Source of the DNA: Candidatus Izemoplasma sp.
GTDB lineage: Bacteria; Bacillota_I; Bacilli_A; Izemoplasmatales; Izemoplasmataceae
Direction: 5' to 3'
Assembly: GCA_018402725.1 (NCBI GenBank)
Contig: JAGYII010000010.1
Span: forward strand, 1 to 38,552
DNA: 38,552 bases
The notes beneath the pieces were generated by a model, which did not search any database, had not been told where the DNA came from, and saw only the letters and a list, made by a program, of their open reading frames with translations. The position numbers were made by a program, and so were the translations under genes. This document shows, in pieces, positions 15,096-23,320 of the stretch (position 1 is the stretch's first letter; each line of letters begins with the position of its first letter).

Positions 15096-16391
15096 ATGGC
15101 ACAGACTATTTCAATTCAAGCGGCCCTTGATTTAATCAAAGACGGCGATCATATTGTGGCGGGGATGGCAGCGGCTGAAGGAAAGGCTCTATTTGGAGCC
15201 CTTCATACGATTGCGCCCCGCGTTAAACACGTTACGATTGACAATTGTTTACCGCTTTCTCCCTATCCATTTATGCTCGATGAAGCCTATAAAAATACCT
15301 TTACCATTCACAGTTGGTTTTTTTCAGGCGACCTTAGAAAAGCCTATCACCACGGAAATATTCATTTTATTCCCAATCATTTGCATTTTGCCGGGGTGAA
15401 ACGGCTGGATTTTCTAAAACCGGACCTTTATATCGGTAATGCGACGCCGCCGGATGAACATGGGTATGTTTCTTTATCTTTAGGAAACGTGTACGAGAAA
15501 AGAATGATTCAACAGGCGAAAACGGTCATTTTAGAAATTAACCCGAAACTACCGAGAACCTTTGGGGATATGGAAGTTCATGTTTCTGACATTGATTACA
15601 TGGTTGAAGTCGATTATGACGTTCCGGTCTTACCGGACACCGAGCCCAATGAAAAAGATTTAGCGATTGGTCAACATATCGCATCGTATATCCATGATGG
15701 AGATACCTTGCAACTCGGCATTGGGGCGATTCCTAATGCCGTAGCGTATGCCTTAAAAGACAAAAAAGACCTCGGCGTCCATACAGAAATGTTGACGACT
15801 GGGTTTATGAAACTTTACCAACAAGGCGTCATCACCAATAAGAAAAAGACCCTCCACCCCGGAAAAATGGTGGCGGCTTTTGCGCTTGGGACTAGAGAAC
15901 TGTATGACTTTTTAAATGATAATCCCGGGATTTTACTCCTCGATGGTAATTACGTCAACGACCCCAGTGTCATCGCCAAAAATGATCATCAAGTTTCAAT
16001 TAACACGACCCTCCAAGTCGATTTAGCGGGACAATGTGCCTCTGAATCGATTGGTTCCGTCCAGTATTCAGGCACCGGGGGTCAGACTGATACCGCCACC
16101 GGCGCTCAAAAAGCCAAAGGCGGAAGAAGCTTCATTGCGCTTTATTCGACGGCCATGGTGAAAAATGAAAAAGGCGAGCGGACTGAAACCTCCAAAATTG
16201 TCCCTCAACTTCTGCAAGGGGCCTTTGTCTCTTTATCCCGGAATGATGTCGACCATATTGTCACTGAATACGGGGTCGCTGAACTAAGAGGCACATCGGT
16301 CGACGAACGTGCGCGACGTTTGATTCAAGTGGCTCATCCTAAATTTAGAGATGAACTGACCGAACAAGCGAAGAAGCTTGGCTTTTTCTAA
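15096..16391 (+). CDS. Acetyl-CoA hydrolase/CoA-transferase family enzyme (4-hydroxybutyrate/butyryl CoA-transferase-like)
   Basis: 431 aa, two-domain class I CoA-transferase of the AcH/4-hydroxybutyrate group. It moves CoA from acetyl-CoA (or another acyl-CoA) to a carboxylic acid. The catalytic Glu lies in GVHTEMLTTGFM (about residue 235). The glycine-rich CoA loop is SGTGGQTDTATGAQKAKGGRSF. The N-terminal substrate region has PPDEHGYVSLS, and the C-terminal VTEYGVAELRG is a family mark. It would activate the imported acid without ATP. ATG 15096 is preceded by AAGGAGG; an earlier in-frame GTG (15054) lies in the hairpin and is rejected. The exact acid substrate is unknown. Its stop overlaps the next ATG by one base (TAATG). 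Confidence 0.9.
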   Translation: MAQTISIQAALDLIKDGDHIVAGMAAAEGKALFGALHTIAPRVKHVTIDNCLPLSPYPFMLDEAYKNTFTIHSWFFSGDLRKAYHHGNIHFIPNHLHFAGVKRLDFLKPDLYIGNATPPDEHGYVSLSLGNVYEKRMIQQAKTVILEINPKLPRTFGDMEVHVSDIDYMVEVDYDVPVLPDTEPNEKDLAIGQHIASYIHDGDTLQLGIGAIPNAVAYALKDKKDLGVHTEMLTTGFMKLYQQGVITNKKKTLHPGKMVAAFALGTRELYDFLNDNPGILLLDGNYVNDPSVIAKNDHQVSINTTLQVDLAGQCASESIGSVQYSGTGGQTDTATGAQKAKGGRSFIALYSTAMVKNEKGERTETSKIVPQLLQGAFVSLSRNDVDHIVTEYGVAELRGTSVDERARRLIQVAHPKFRDELTEQAKKLGFF

Positions 16392-17215
16392 TGCCGACGT
16401 TTCAAGGTCCAAAAGGTCCGGTCTATTATGACTATCAAGTCAATCCCAATCAGCCGGTTTTATTATTACTCAACGGAATCATGATGAGTGTGGATAGTTG
16501 GGCCCCTTTTGTTGAACCCTTTTTAAAGCATGTTTCTTTATTGCGGGTTGATTTTTATGATCAAGGGAAATCAGCGCATCTATCTGAACCGTATGATCAG
16601 TCCTTACAAGTCGCTTTATTAAATGGACTCCTTGAGCATTTAAAGATTTTAAACGTCCATCTTGCGGGCATCAGCTATGGGGCCAGCGTGGCCTTACAAT
16701 GGGCCACACAAAGTCCCGAAAAAGTTTCGTCTTTGATGGTCTTTAATGGCGTGATGAAAACCAATCAGACCTTAAAAAATATCGGAGATGAATGGAACCG
16801 GGTCGCTTTAAAAAATGAGGGTAAAGCCTATTACGAAGCGACCATCCCGATGATTTATTCGACCTATTTTAAAACCCATCAAAGCGCCTGGATGGCCACC
16901 CGTAAAACCCTATTAATCGATGTCTTTTCTAATCCTCTTTTCTTAAACCGGATGGTACGACTTACAAAAAGTGCTGAAAATCATGACGTGACCGATGCGC
17001 TTGAGCAACTAACTATGCCGGTTTTAATCATTGCGTCTGATGATGACGCACTGACCCCTCAAGCCGAGCAAGAAGCCATGGCAAAAAGAATTCCGCATGC
17101 GGATTGTGTGATTTTTTATCAAACTGGGCATGCGAGTATGTATGAACGTCCTCAACTCTTTTTAAACACGGTCCTTGGTTTTATCACCGGGGGCCACCCA
17201 ACATTCAATATTTAG
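16391..17215 (+). CDS. Alpha/beta hydrolase
   Basis: 274 aa cytoplasmic alpha/beta-hydrolase fold protein without a signal peptide. The oxyanion region is LLLLNGIMMSVDSW, the nucleophile elbow is GISYG (about residue 96), the acid Asp is in ASDDDALTP and the catalytic His in TGHASMYERP. The broad family includes esterases, lipases and enol-lactonases. In this operon it might split an ester, lactone or oligomer before CoA transfer. It resembles the neighbour at 17224 only in fold, so the two may act on different bonds or chain lengths. The start shares one base with the CoA-transferase stop. Confidence 0.85.
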   Translation: MPTFQGPKGPVYYDYQVNPNQPVLLLLNGIMMSVDSWAPFVEPFLKHVSLLRVDFYDQGKSAHLSEPYDQSLQVALLNGLLEHLKILNVHLAGISYGASVALQWATQSPEKVSSLMVFNGVMKTNQTLKNIGDEWNRVALKNEGKAYYEATIPMIYSTYFKTHQSAWMATRKTLLIDVFSNPLFLNRMVRLTKSAENHDVTDALEQLTMPVLIIASDDDALTPQAEQEAMAKRIPHADCVIFYQTGHASMYERPQLFLNTVLGFITGGHPTFNI

Positions 17216-17223
17216 GAGGAACC

Positions 17224-18105
17224 ATGAAAAAAAGCATACAATGTGCCCATGGGGAAACGCTTTATTATTTAGAAGCAGGATCCTCACACCAAGATAATCT
17301 CATCTTAGTTCATGGCAACATGTCAAGCAGTATTCACTACCTCCCCCTAATCGAAGAACTGGCTTTAAAGCACCATGTCTTCGCCTTAGATTTAAGAGGG
17401 TTCGGGGATTCAACCTATCACACCCCAGTGGATTCACTGAAAGATTTTGCGGATGATGTCTTTTTCTTCATGGACGCTCTAAATCTTAAAAAAGCATCGT
17501 TAGTCGGATGGTCCACCGGCGGCGGAATCGTTTTAGAATTTGCGGTTAAATATGCTCCGATGGTTACCAAACTAGTTCTTTTAGAATCGGCGTCTGTGAT
17601 GGGGTATCCCATCTTCAAAAAAGATGAAAACTTCCAACCTATTTTGACTGAAATCTATCAATCAAAAGCCGAGATGGCCACCGATGTAATGCAAGTCGCA
17701 TCAGCGGTTGAGGCGATGAAAAATCATAACACCGACTACATGAAAGCGGTTTGGCAAGCGGCGATTTATAACGTCAAAGTGCCCGGTGAAGAAGAACTCA
17801 TGCGTAACATTGAGGAATCGTTAAAACAACGGAACTTAGTCGATGTGGACTGGGCCTTGATGACCTTTAACATGACAAATCAACATAACGGTGTGGTTTT
17901 AGGGGATGATACGGTTCAAAAAATCACTGCTCCGATTTTAAATGTCTGGGGCGAAAAAGATTACGTGATTCCAAAAGTCATGTTTGATCAAAACGTTACC
18001 TATTTAAAAACCGCCACCCATCATATCTTAAAAGAAGGATCTCACTCCCCAATCACCGATGACCCAAAAGGTTTAGCCCAAACGATACTAGACTTTTTAA
18101 ATTAA
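17224..18105 (+). CDS. Alpha/beta hydrolase with GWSTGG nucleophile elbow
   Basis: 293 aa, no signal peptide. The oxyanion motif is LILVHGNMSSSIHYLPL, followed by FALDLRGFGDS, and the nucleophile elbow is GWSTGG (near residue 98). The acid Asp is in WGEKDYVIPK and the catalytic His in KEGSHSPITDD. The overall layout is that of short esterases and enol-lactonase-like enzymes, a group that includes an intracellular polyhydroxybutyrate depolymerase of Bacillus thuringiensis once annotated as enol-lactonase. Together with the thiolase, SDR and CoA-transferase this suggests release of hydroxyacid monomers, which is an inference. Strong TAGGAGGAACC site. It is the last gene of the operon and ends at a strong terminator. 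Confidence 0.85.
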   Translation: MKKSIQCAHGETLYYLEAGSSHQDNLILVHGNMSSSIHYLPLIEELALKHHVFALDLRGFGDSTYHTPVDSLKDFADDVFFFMDALNLKKASLVGWSTGGGIVLEFAVKYAPMVTKLVLLESASVMGYPIFKKDENFQPILTEIYQSKAEMATDVMQVASAVEAMKNHNTDYMKAVWQAAIYNVKVPGEEELMRNIEESLKQRNLVDVDWALMTFNMTNQHNGVVLGDDTVQKITAPILNVWGEKDYVIPKVMFDQNVTYLKTATHHILKEGSHSPITDDPKGLAQTILDFLN

Positions 18106-18109
18106 AGAA

Positions 18110-18145
18110 AAAGGATTTCACTGATGTGAAATCCTTTATTTTTTT
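18110..18145. terminator. Bidirectional terminator between the operon and the anti-sigma gene
   Basis: AAAGGATTTCAC (18110-18121) pairs with GTGAAATCCTTT (18126-18137) around TGAT. Plus strand continues ATTTTTTT; minus strand continues in a T-rich tract. It serves the long operon and the convergent anti-sigma gene. Confidence 0.88.
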
Positions 18146-18842
18146 AAGGGCGACCTGGAAAGATGCCAAGGCGTCTAGACAGTTGAATCAGTTCTGGCAT
18201 CGAAAGAGTTCTTAAGTTTTCTAAATCCTCGGTAGGGTCGTTTTCAAGGATCGTTTGAATCAGATTATCACGCATTGGGTTGGTCATCATACCGGTGGAT
18301 TCAGGTTCACTTGGATGAAAGGAATCCCCATCAACGAGATCATCAAAGAGCGGGGATTGACCCCTAACAAGCTGCGCTTGAAGTTTACCCATGACCCGGG
18401 ACTTAGCGAGGTCTGAACGTGACCGGACACTGTACATAATGGTCGTGTGATCCGGCCGCTGAGGAGCCGTTTCTAAAGTAATTAAGAGCTGATCCATGAC
18501 GGTTTCTAAGGACGCGTTACGCCAAGCATGGGTGGTTTTTAATATCGCCACTAAGGCTTCCCCTTCGGGATTGGTTCCAGAAATTGAGATAACTTCATCC
18601 TCGTCATTTAAACCGATGCTTAAGGCCGCATCAAAATCAAGATAAACGGTACTGGCTTCAACCGGAGTAGGGACTAAAAAAGGCAGGCTTAATAAGCCAA
18701 TTAAAAGGATTCCAAACGCAAAGCTGAGCGCGGGTTTTAACCGGCGTGATTTTAAGGGCGATGTTTCAGGCATGATGTGACTGAGGACATCTGGGACATC
18801 ATACGACGCCATTCTTTCAATCTTTTTTTCAATCCGTTTCAT
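18144..18842 (-). CDS. RsgI-like membrane anti-sigma factor
   Basis: 232 aa with a short cytoplasmic N-terminus (residues 1-37, basic), one transmembrane helix (about 38-57) and an extracellular part. Right after the helix, VYLDFDAALSIGLNDEDEVISISGTNPEGEALV matches the beta-rich segment that follows the membrane helix in RsgI-type anti-sigma factors. The remainder (100-232) is charged and not recognised. It overlaps the sigma factor gene by 14 bases, the classic arrangement for an anti-sigma factor. It probably holds the sigma factor at the membrane until an envelope signal arrives. RsgI proteins usually partner SigI; here the partner looks like an ECF factor, which is worth noting. Confidence 0.75.
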   Translation of the reverse strand: MKRIEKKIERMASYDVPDVLSHIMPETSPLKSRRLKPALSFAFGILLIGLLSLPFLVPTPVEASTVYLDFDAALSIGLNDEDEVISISGTNPEGEALVAILKTTHAWRNASLETVMDQLLITLETAPQRPDHTTIMYSVRSRSDLAKSRVMGKLQAQLVRGQSPLFDDLVDGDSFHPSEPESTGMMTNPMRDNLIQTILENDPTEDLENLRTLSMPELIQLSRRLGIFPGRP

Positions 18843-19359
18843 CGATTTTTACCTTCTTTAATTTTTTTAACGCTTGTTGATAGCGCCATGTGATCGTGCC
18901 AAGGGGTTTATTTAAGGCGGTGGCAATGGTTTGATGGGTTTCTTTTAATAAGACATGTCTTAAGACAATTTCTTGGTCTTCAAGATCGAGTTTCTTAATC
19001 AGTTGATAGACATAGGTTTTCTTGTAATAATCAGGATCAATCCCCCCAAACAAGGCTTCATTATCGGACACATCTAACACCGATGTGTTTTTTCTTTGGT
19101 GATAATGATTGATCGCTAAGTTGCGGGCGATGGTGGAGACCCAGGCAGCAAAGTGGGTGTTTTCTTGATAGGACTGAATGCTTTTTATGACCCGCATGTA
19201 GGTATCTTGTAAGAGGTCTTCGGCATCCCGGTCATTTTTGACAATGGTTAAAATCGTGTAGTAAGCACGCGTTTTAGTGGCTTCATAAAGGATTTTAAAG
19301 GAAGTTTCATCCCCATTTTTAAATCGCTGAATTGCTTTGGCGAGTCTTTTGTCCGTCAT
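18829..19359 (-). CDS. ECF-type RNA polymerase sigma factor
   Basis: 176 aa. Region 2 (about residues 20-90) has the family run AEDLLQDTYMRVIKSIQSYQ and FAAWVSTIARNLAINHYHQRKN. Region 4 (about 118-170) has the helix-turn-helix ETHQTIATALNKPLGTITWRYQQALKKLKK. There is no extra domain, so it is a minimal group 4 sigma factor. It would direct transcription of a small set of envelope genes and likely of itself. The gene is followed by its anti-sigma factor with a 14-base overlap and is divergent from the surface protein at 19471, a plausible target. No convincing matching -35/-10 pair for both directions could be picked out of the 111-base intergenic region. Confidence 0.9.
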   Translation of the reverse strand: MTDKRLAKAIQRFKNGDETSFKILYEATKTRAYYTILTIVKNDRDAEDLLQDTYMRVIKSIQSYQENTHFAAWVSTIARNLAINHYHQRKNTSVLDVSDNEALFGGIDPDYYKKTYVYQLIKKLDLEDQEIVLRHVLLKETHQTIATALNKPLGTITWRYQQALKKLKKVKIDETD

Positions 19360-19470
19360 CTTTTCACACTCTTTAAACCTTAAAAGGCTCTATTTTATTG
19401 GGGGTTTTTGGTTTTTTTTAATAAAAAGAAATTCAATGACTTCTAGGTATCATCTGTTTGAGGTGATGAA

Positions 19471-21036
19471 ATGAAAAAAGTATTAATTTTATTGGTTTTA
19501 CTTTGGGGTCTTTCGTGGGGATCCTTAGAGGCGTCATCAAGTGGGAAAAACTTACTTAATCCGGCTTTATTTACGCTTTCAAACCACGTCTTAGAAAATA
19601 CGGAAGCCATCTCGGTTGAAGGAGGAGAGACCTATACCCTATCTTTACCCGAATATTACGCCATCGACTTAGTCCATGTTAAAGTCGTTGGGGTCTCTAA
19701 TGAAATCTATATTGATGAAGTCGTGAATGTTTATCAGAACTGTACCTTAGAGGGGTATTATACCGTATGCTCCTTCATGGTGGCGCCTTCTGAAACAGGT
19801 TTAATGATTTCTTTTAAAGATGGGTATATTTCTCAGTGGCATCAATACTATGAAATGTATGACTTTCAACTTGAAAAAAACCCAGTAAGAACGGCGTATG
19901 AACCCTATCTAAGTGGCAGTGGAGATTCGAATGGCCCGGTCATGCAAGGGGCTGGAAATATCATAGTATCCTATGCCCGTAACGTGCCCCTTGCGACGTT
20001 AATTGAAGAAAATCTCCAAGCGCACGATAATATCGATGGGGATATCACGGGCCAAATTCGAGTGGTGGATGATGCCTATACGGGCCATGAAAACATTACG
20101 GGTCGTTATACGGTCTTACTCAGTGTCTCTGATACTTCAGGGAATACGACGCTTTTTGAACTGGTCATTGATGTCGTCGATAATGTCCCTCCCGTCATAT
20201 CAGGACCTTCCACCGTCGACGTCCAAATTGACGCGAAGCCTTTATTAAACGATCTGATTGCGAATCATTTTACCTTTAATGATGTTTATGCCGGAGTGAT
20301 TCAATCCTTTGTGGTCTTAAGTGATGCCTACACCGAAGCGACCGTTGTCGGTGAATATCCGGTGACAATCATGATTGAAGATGTTTCGTTAAACCGGACG
20401 GAGCGAACCTTTTACGTCCATATTCAATCAGATTTACCCCCGGTCATGGAGGGCCCTGATACGGTTAGACTCTATTTATCAGAAACCCCTAACGCCCAAA
20501 AGGTGACGCAGTTATTTACGGCTTCAGACCGGGCGACAAGTGACGATTTAGCGATTGATTTAGTTTCAACAACGATTGACGATTGGACCTTGTCAGGACG
20601 TTTTCAGGGGACTTTATCGGTGACCGATTCCTTTGATAATGTCTCGACTCGGAAGATTACGATTGTGATCATCGATGACATCCCGCCTATCTTTACGTAT
20701 GACAATCAAATCGTGATTCCCTTAGGAACCTCGATTAAAGAATCCGATATCATGGAAATGGTCATTCAATACTATGAAGATCAGGGCGTCGATGTCTCTT
20801 CGTTAAGAATGATTGATAACAACTATCACGGGAACGAATTTAAAGAAGGGAGTTATCCTTTTACGGTTGAAGTCTTGAGTTTTACCGGAGACACCTTTAT
20901 CCATCAAGGAAGGATCAGTGTTGAAACCATCCTTGATGAACCGGAAAGCCTTTGGCCCTTAAAAACACTCGGCTATTCAGCCCTCATGGGCAGCCTTGGC
21001 TTCGCCTGGTTCGTGCTCCGCAAACGTCTGATTTAA
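19471..21036 (+). CDS. Membrane-anchored surface protein with DUF5011-like Ig repeats
   Basis: 521 aa with an N-terminal signal peptide (MKKVLILLVLLWGLSWGSLEAS) and a C-terminal helix (about residues 498-515) followed by a basic tail (RKRLI), so most of it is outside and tethered at the C-terminus. Residues ~25-148 look like a jelly-roll carbohydrate-binding-type module, ending in FQLEKNPVRTAYEPY, a segment often seen at the end of such modules. Residues ~160-490 hold about four Ig-like units of DUF5011 type (AHDNIDGDITGQIRVVDD, GRYTVLLSVSDTSGNT, VVDNVPPVISGPSTV). No enzyme motif. Likely cell-surface binding or structural role. Start codon has GAGGTGATG upstream. Divergent from the sigma/anti-sigma pair, so it may be controlled by it. 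Confidence 0.8.
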   Translation: MKKVLILLVLLWGLSWGSLEASSSGKNLLNPALFTLSNHVLENTEAISVEGGETYTLSLPEYYAIDLVHVKVVGVSNEIYIDEVVNVYQNCTLEGYYTVCSFMVAPSETGLMISFKDGYISQWHQYYEMYDFQLEKNPVRTAYEPYLSGSGDSNGPVMQGAGNIIVSYARNVPLATLIEENLQAHDNIDGDITGQIRVVDDAYTGHENITGRYTVLLSVSDTSGNTTLFELVIDVVDNVPPVISGPSTVDVQIDAKPLLNDLIANHFTFNDVYAGVIQSFVVLSDAYTEATVVGEYPVTIMIEDVSLNRTERTFYVHIQSDLPPVMEGPDTVRLYLSETPNAQKVTQLFTASDRATSDDLAIDLVSTTIDDWTLSGRFQGTLSVTDSFDNVSTRKITIVIIDDIPPIFTYDNQIVIPLGTSIKESDIMEMVIQYYEDQGVDVSSLRMIDNNYHGNEFKEGSYPFTVEVLSFTGDTFIHQGRISVETILDEPESLWPLKTLGYSALMGSLGFAWFVLRKRLI

Positions 21037-21064
21037 ACGCTTGGAATTTCAAGCGTTTTTTTTT
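21035..21064 (+). terminator. Terminator of the surface protein gene
   Basis: AAACGCTTG (21035-21043) pairs with CAAGCGTTT (21050-21058) around a 6-base loop, followed by Ts to 21064. The stop codon overlaps the stem. Confidence 0.88.
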
Positions 21065-21073
21065 GCTTTTAGA

Positions 21074-21120
21074 TTGACCAAATCGACGCCTCATATTATT
21101 ATTAGTTAGTGTCTAACTAA
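21074..21120 (+). promoter_or_regulatory. Promoter and palindromic operator of the MarR-exporter operon
   Basis: TTGACC (21074-21079), 17-base spacer, TATTAT (21097-21102). The 19-bp perfect inverted repeat TTAGTTAGTGTCTAACTAA (21102-21120) begins at the end of the -10 and covers the predicted start near 21108. This is the expected position for MarR-type autorepression. Confidence 0.75.
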
Positions 21121-21134
21121 CTATAGAGGTGACC

Positions 21135-21557
21135 ATGAATAAAGAAATCTTGCGTCAAAGTCTCAATGCCTTTTTAAAACGCTATTATGACGGCTCAAAA
21201 GAGTTGTATCAACGGATGGATTTACCCGAACTGACCCAAAAGCAGTTTAAATATCTTCAGGCCCTCGATTCCGATTCACCTTTAACGATGACCGATTTGG
21301 CCGATCAGTTTTTATTGGCTAAGCCGACCGTGACCGACATGGTCAACAAATTTAAAAAAGCGGGATTAATAAAAAGAACTCGCTCAAAAACCGATCAGCG
21401 GATTTATTATTTAAATCTAACGCCTCTTGGACAGACCATGGCCAATACCAATACCTTAGAATCAGAAGAACTAACCAAGACCATTCAAAGCATCCTCACT
21501 GAAGAAGAACAGCACCTCTTAAAAAAATTATTTGATAAGATAGGACACCGTTCATGA
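21135..21557 (+). CDS. MarR-family transcriptional regulator
   Basis: 140 aa winged-helix regulator. The recognition helix region is LTMTDLADQFLLAKPTVTDMVNKFKKAGLIKRTRSKTDQRIYYLNLT, with the wing Asp-Gln-Arg motif. ATG 21135 follows AGAGGTGA; the in-frame GTG at 21129 is inside the ribosome binding site. It is the first gene of an operon with two half-exporters, and its upstream region carries a perfect 19-bp palindrome over the promoter, so it very probably represses its own operon and is released by a compound exported by the pump. The stop overlaps the exporter start in ATGA. Confidence 0.9.
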   Translation: MNKEILRQSLNAFLKRYYDGSKELYQRMDLPELTQKQFKYLQALDSDSPLTMTDLADQFLLAKPTVTDMVNKFKKAGLIKRTRSKTDQRIYYLNLTPLGQTMANTNTLESEELTKTIQSILTEEEQHLLKKLFDKIGHRS

Positions 21558-23320
21558 TATTTGGCCAGACGATTAATAAATACTATAAAAAATATTTCTT
21601 CCGTTTTTTCATCGGAGTTTTAGCCCTCATTATGGTGAACTACGCTCAATTAGAAATTCCAAGACTCACCGGCGAACTCATTGACGGGTTAGCCGATGGA
21701 ACTTATGGGCAGCCTGAATTATTACGGTTGATCAGCATGATTGCGCTGGTCGGGGTATTAATTACCGCCGGCCGTTTTTTCTGGCGGATTGGAATCATTG
21801 GCGCCGCTAGAAGAATTGATTATGACATCCGTAATGAAATGTTTAAAAAATCTTTAATCTTATCCAATGACTATTATTCAAACCATAAAGTGGGGGGCTT
21901 AATGGCCCACTTCATCAACGATACCCAAGCCGTTAGGATGGCGATTGGCCCCGGGATGATTATGTTTGTGGATGCGGTCTTTTTAGGGTCCTTGGTTTTA
22001 ATAAGAATGTATGCCTTATCCTCATCGCTCACCTTGTTGGTGGTAATTCCTTTATCGACCATTGCGGTCGCTGGAACGATTCTTGGAAACAAAATGCGGA
22101 AACGATTTAAAACCGCTCAAAAGGCCTTTGAAGAACTCTCAGACTTTACCCAAGAAAGCTTTTCAGGCATTGCCGTGGTGAAAGCTTTTGTGAAAGAAGG
22201 CATTGAGCTCCGTGAGTTCTTAAAGACGAATCAAAACACCAAAGATAAAAACATAGCTTATGTCCGCTTAGCGACCATCTTACAAATCATTGTCCAATCC
22301 GTCGTCTCGTTAGTCTTTATCTTGATTATTATCTTCGGGGCCCAGCTGATTTTGAGTTCAGAAGCGAGTGCCAATCCCTTTACGGTGGGTGGCTTGGTGG
22401 CCTTTAGTAGTTACTTTGGGCTCTTAGTATGGCCAATCATGGCCGTCACGATGATCATTAGAACCCGTTCACAAGGGAAAGCATCGCTTGAGCGGATTGA
22501 TGAAATCTTATATGCCCCCGTGGACGTCTATGATGCCGATGATGTGGTTGAAGTCGATGAATTAAAAGGGGACATCTCCTTTAAACATTTAGACTTTAAG
22601 TACCCTGACGGTGATGAACTCGCCCTTCAAAATATCAATATGGATATCAAAGCCGGTGAAACGGTGGGCATATTAGGCCGCACCGGTTCAGGTAAAACCA
22701 GCATTGTCGACTTATTATTAAGAATTTACAACGTAAAAAGAGGACAGCTTTTTATTGATGGCATTGACATCATGCAAATCCCTTTAAAAACACTCAGAGA
22801 AAACTTTGGTTATGTGCCTCAAGATGGTTTCTTATTTAGTGACACGATTAAAAATAATATTACCTTAGGCCTCCATCATGACCCCGATATTCAAAAAGTG
22901 GAAGATGTCGCGATGATGAGTGATGTTCACGACAACATCATTACCTTTAAAGATGGGTATGAAACCATCATCGGTGAGCGCGGCGTGACCTTGTCAGGCG
23001 GTCAAAAACAACGGGTGTCCATTGCCCGGGCCTTGATGAAAAATGCCCCGATCTTAATCTTAGATGACGCCGTGAGTGCCGTAGATACCGCCACCGAAGA
23101 AAAGATTTTAAATAACTTGAAAAAGATGCGTCAGGGTATGACTACGATCATGATTGCGCACCGTATTTCGACGGTGAAATACGCCGATAAAATTATTCTT
23201 ATTGATGATGGGGAAGTGATCGCCACCGGCGATCATGCCACTTTACTGAAAACCTCAGAACTGTATAAAAAAATGGTCCAACAACAAAGCTTAGCGCAAG
23301 ATAAGGAGGTGGTTTTATGA
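21554..23320 (+). CDS. ABC exporter half, pair 1 first subunit (degenerate Walker B)
   Basis: 588 aa with an N-terminal six-helix type I exporter domain (to ~residue 320) and a C-terminal ATPase. Walker A is GRTGSGKTS (near 374), the signature LSGGQKQRVSIARAL (near 479), and Walker B ILILDDAVSAVD. The residue after the Walker B Asp is Asp, not the catalytic Glu. This is the pattern of the BmrC/TM287-type subunit in heterodimeric exporters, in which one ATP site is inactive. It overlaps the MarR gene and the partner by 4 bases each. The likely role is export of a drug, lipid or peptide controlled by MarR. Confidence 0.9.
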   Translation: MIFGQTINKYYKKYFFRFFIGVLALIMVNYAQLEIPRLTGELIDGLADGTYGQPELLRLISMIALVGVLITAGRFFWRIGIIGAARRIDYDIRNEMFKKSLILSNDYYSNHKVGGLMAHFINDTQAVRMAIGPGMIMFVDAVFLGSLVLIRMYALSSSLTLLVVIPLSTIAVAGTILGNKMRKRFKTAQKAFEELSDFTQESFSGIAVVKAFVKEGIELREFLKTNQNTKDKNIAYVRLATILQIIVQSVVSLVFILIIIFGAQLILSSEASANPFTVGGLVAFSSYFGLLVWPIMAVTMIIRTRSQGKASLERIDEILYAPVDVYDADDVVEVDELKGDISFKHLDFKYPDGDELALQNINMDIKAGETVGILGRTGSGKTSIVDLLLRIYNVKRGQLFIDGIDIMQIPLKTLRENFGYVPQDGFLFSDTIKNNITLGLHHDPDIQKVEDVAMMSDVHDNIITFKDGYETIIGERGVTLSGGQKQRVSIARALMKNAPILILDDAVSAVDTATEEKILNNLKKMRQGMTTIMIAHRISTVKYADKIILIDDGEVIATGDHATLLKTSELYKKMVQQQSLAQDKEVVL

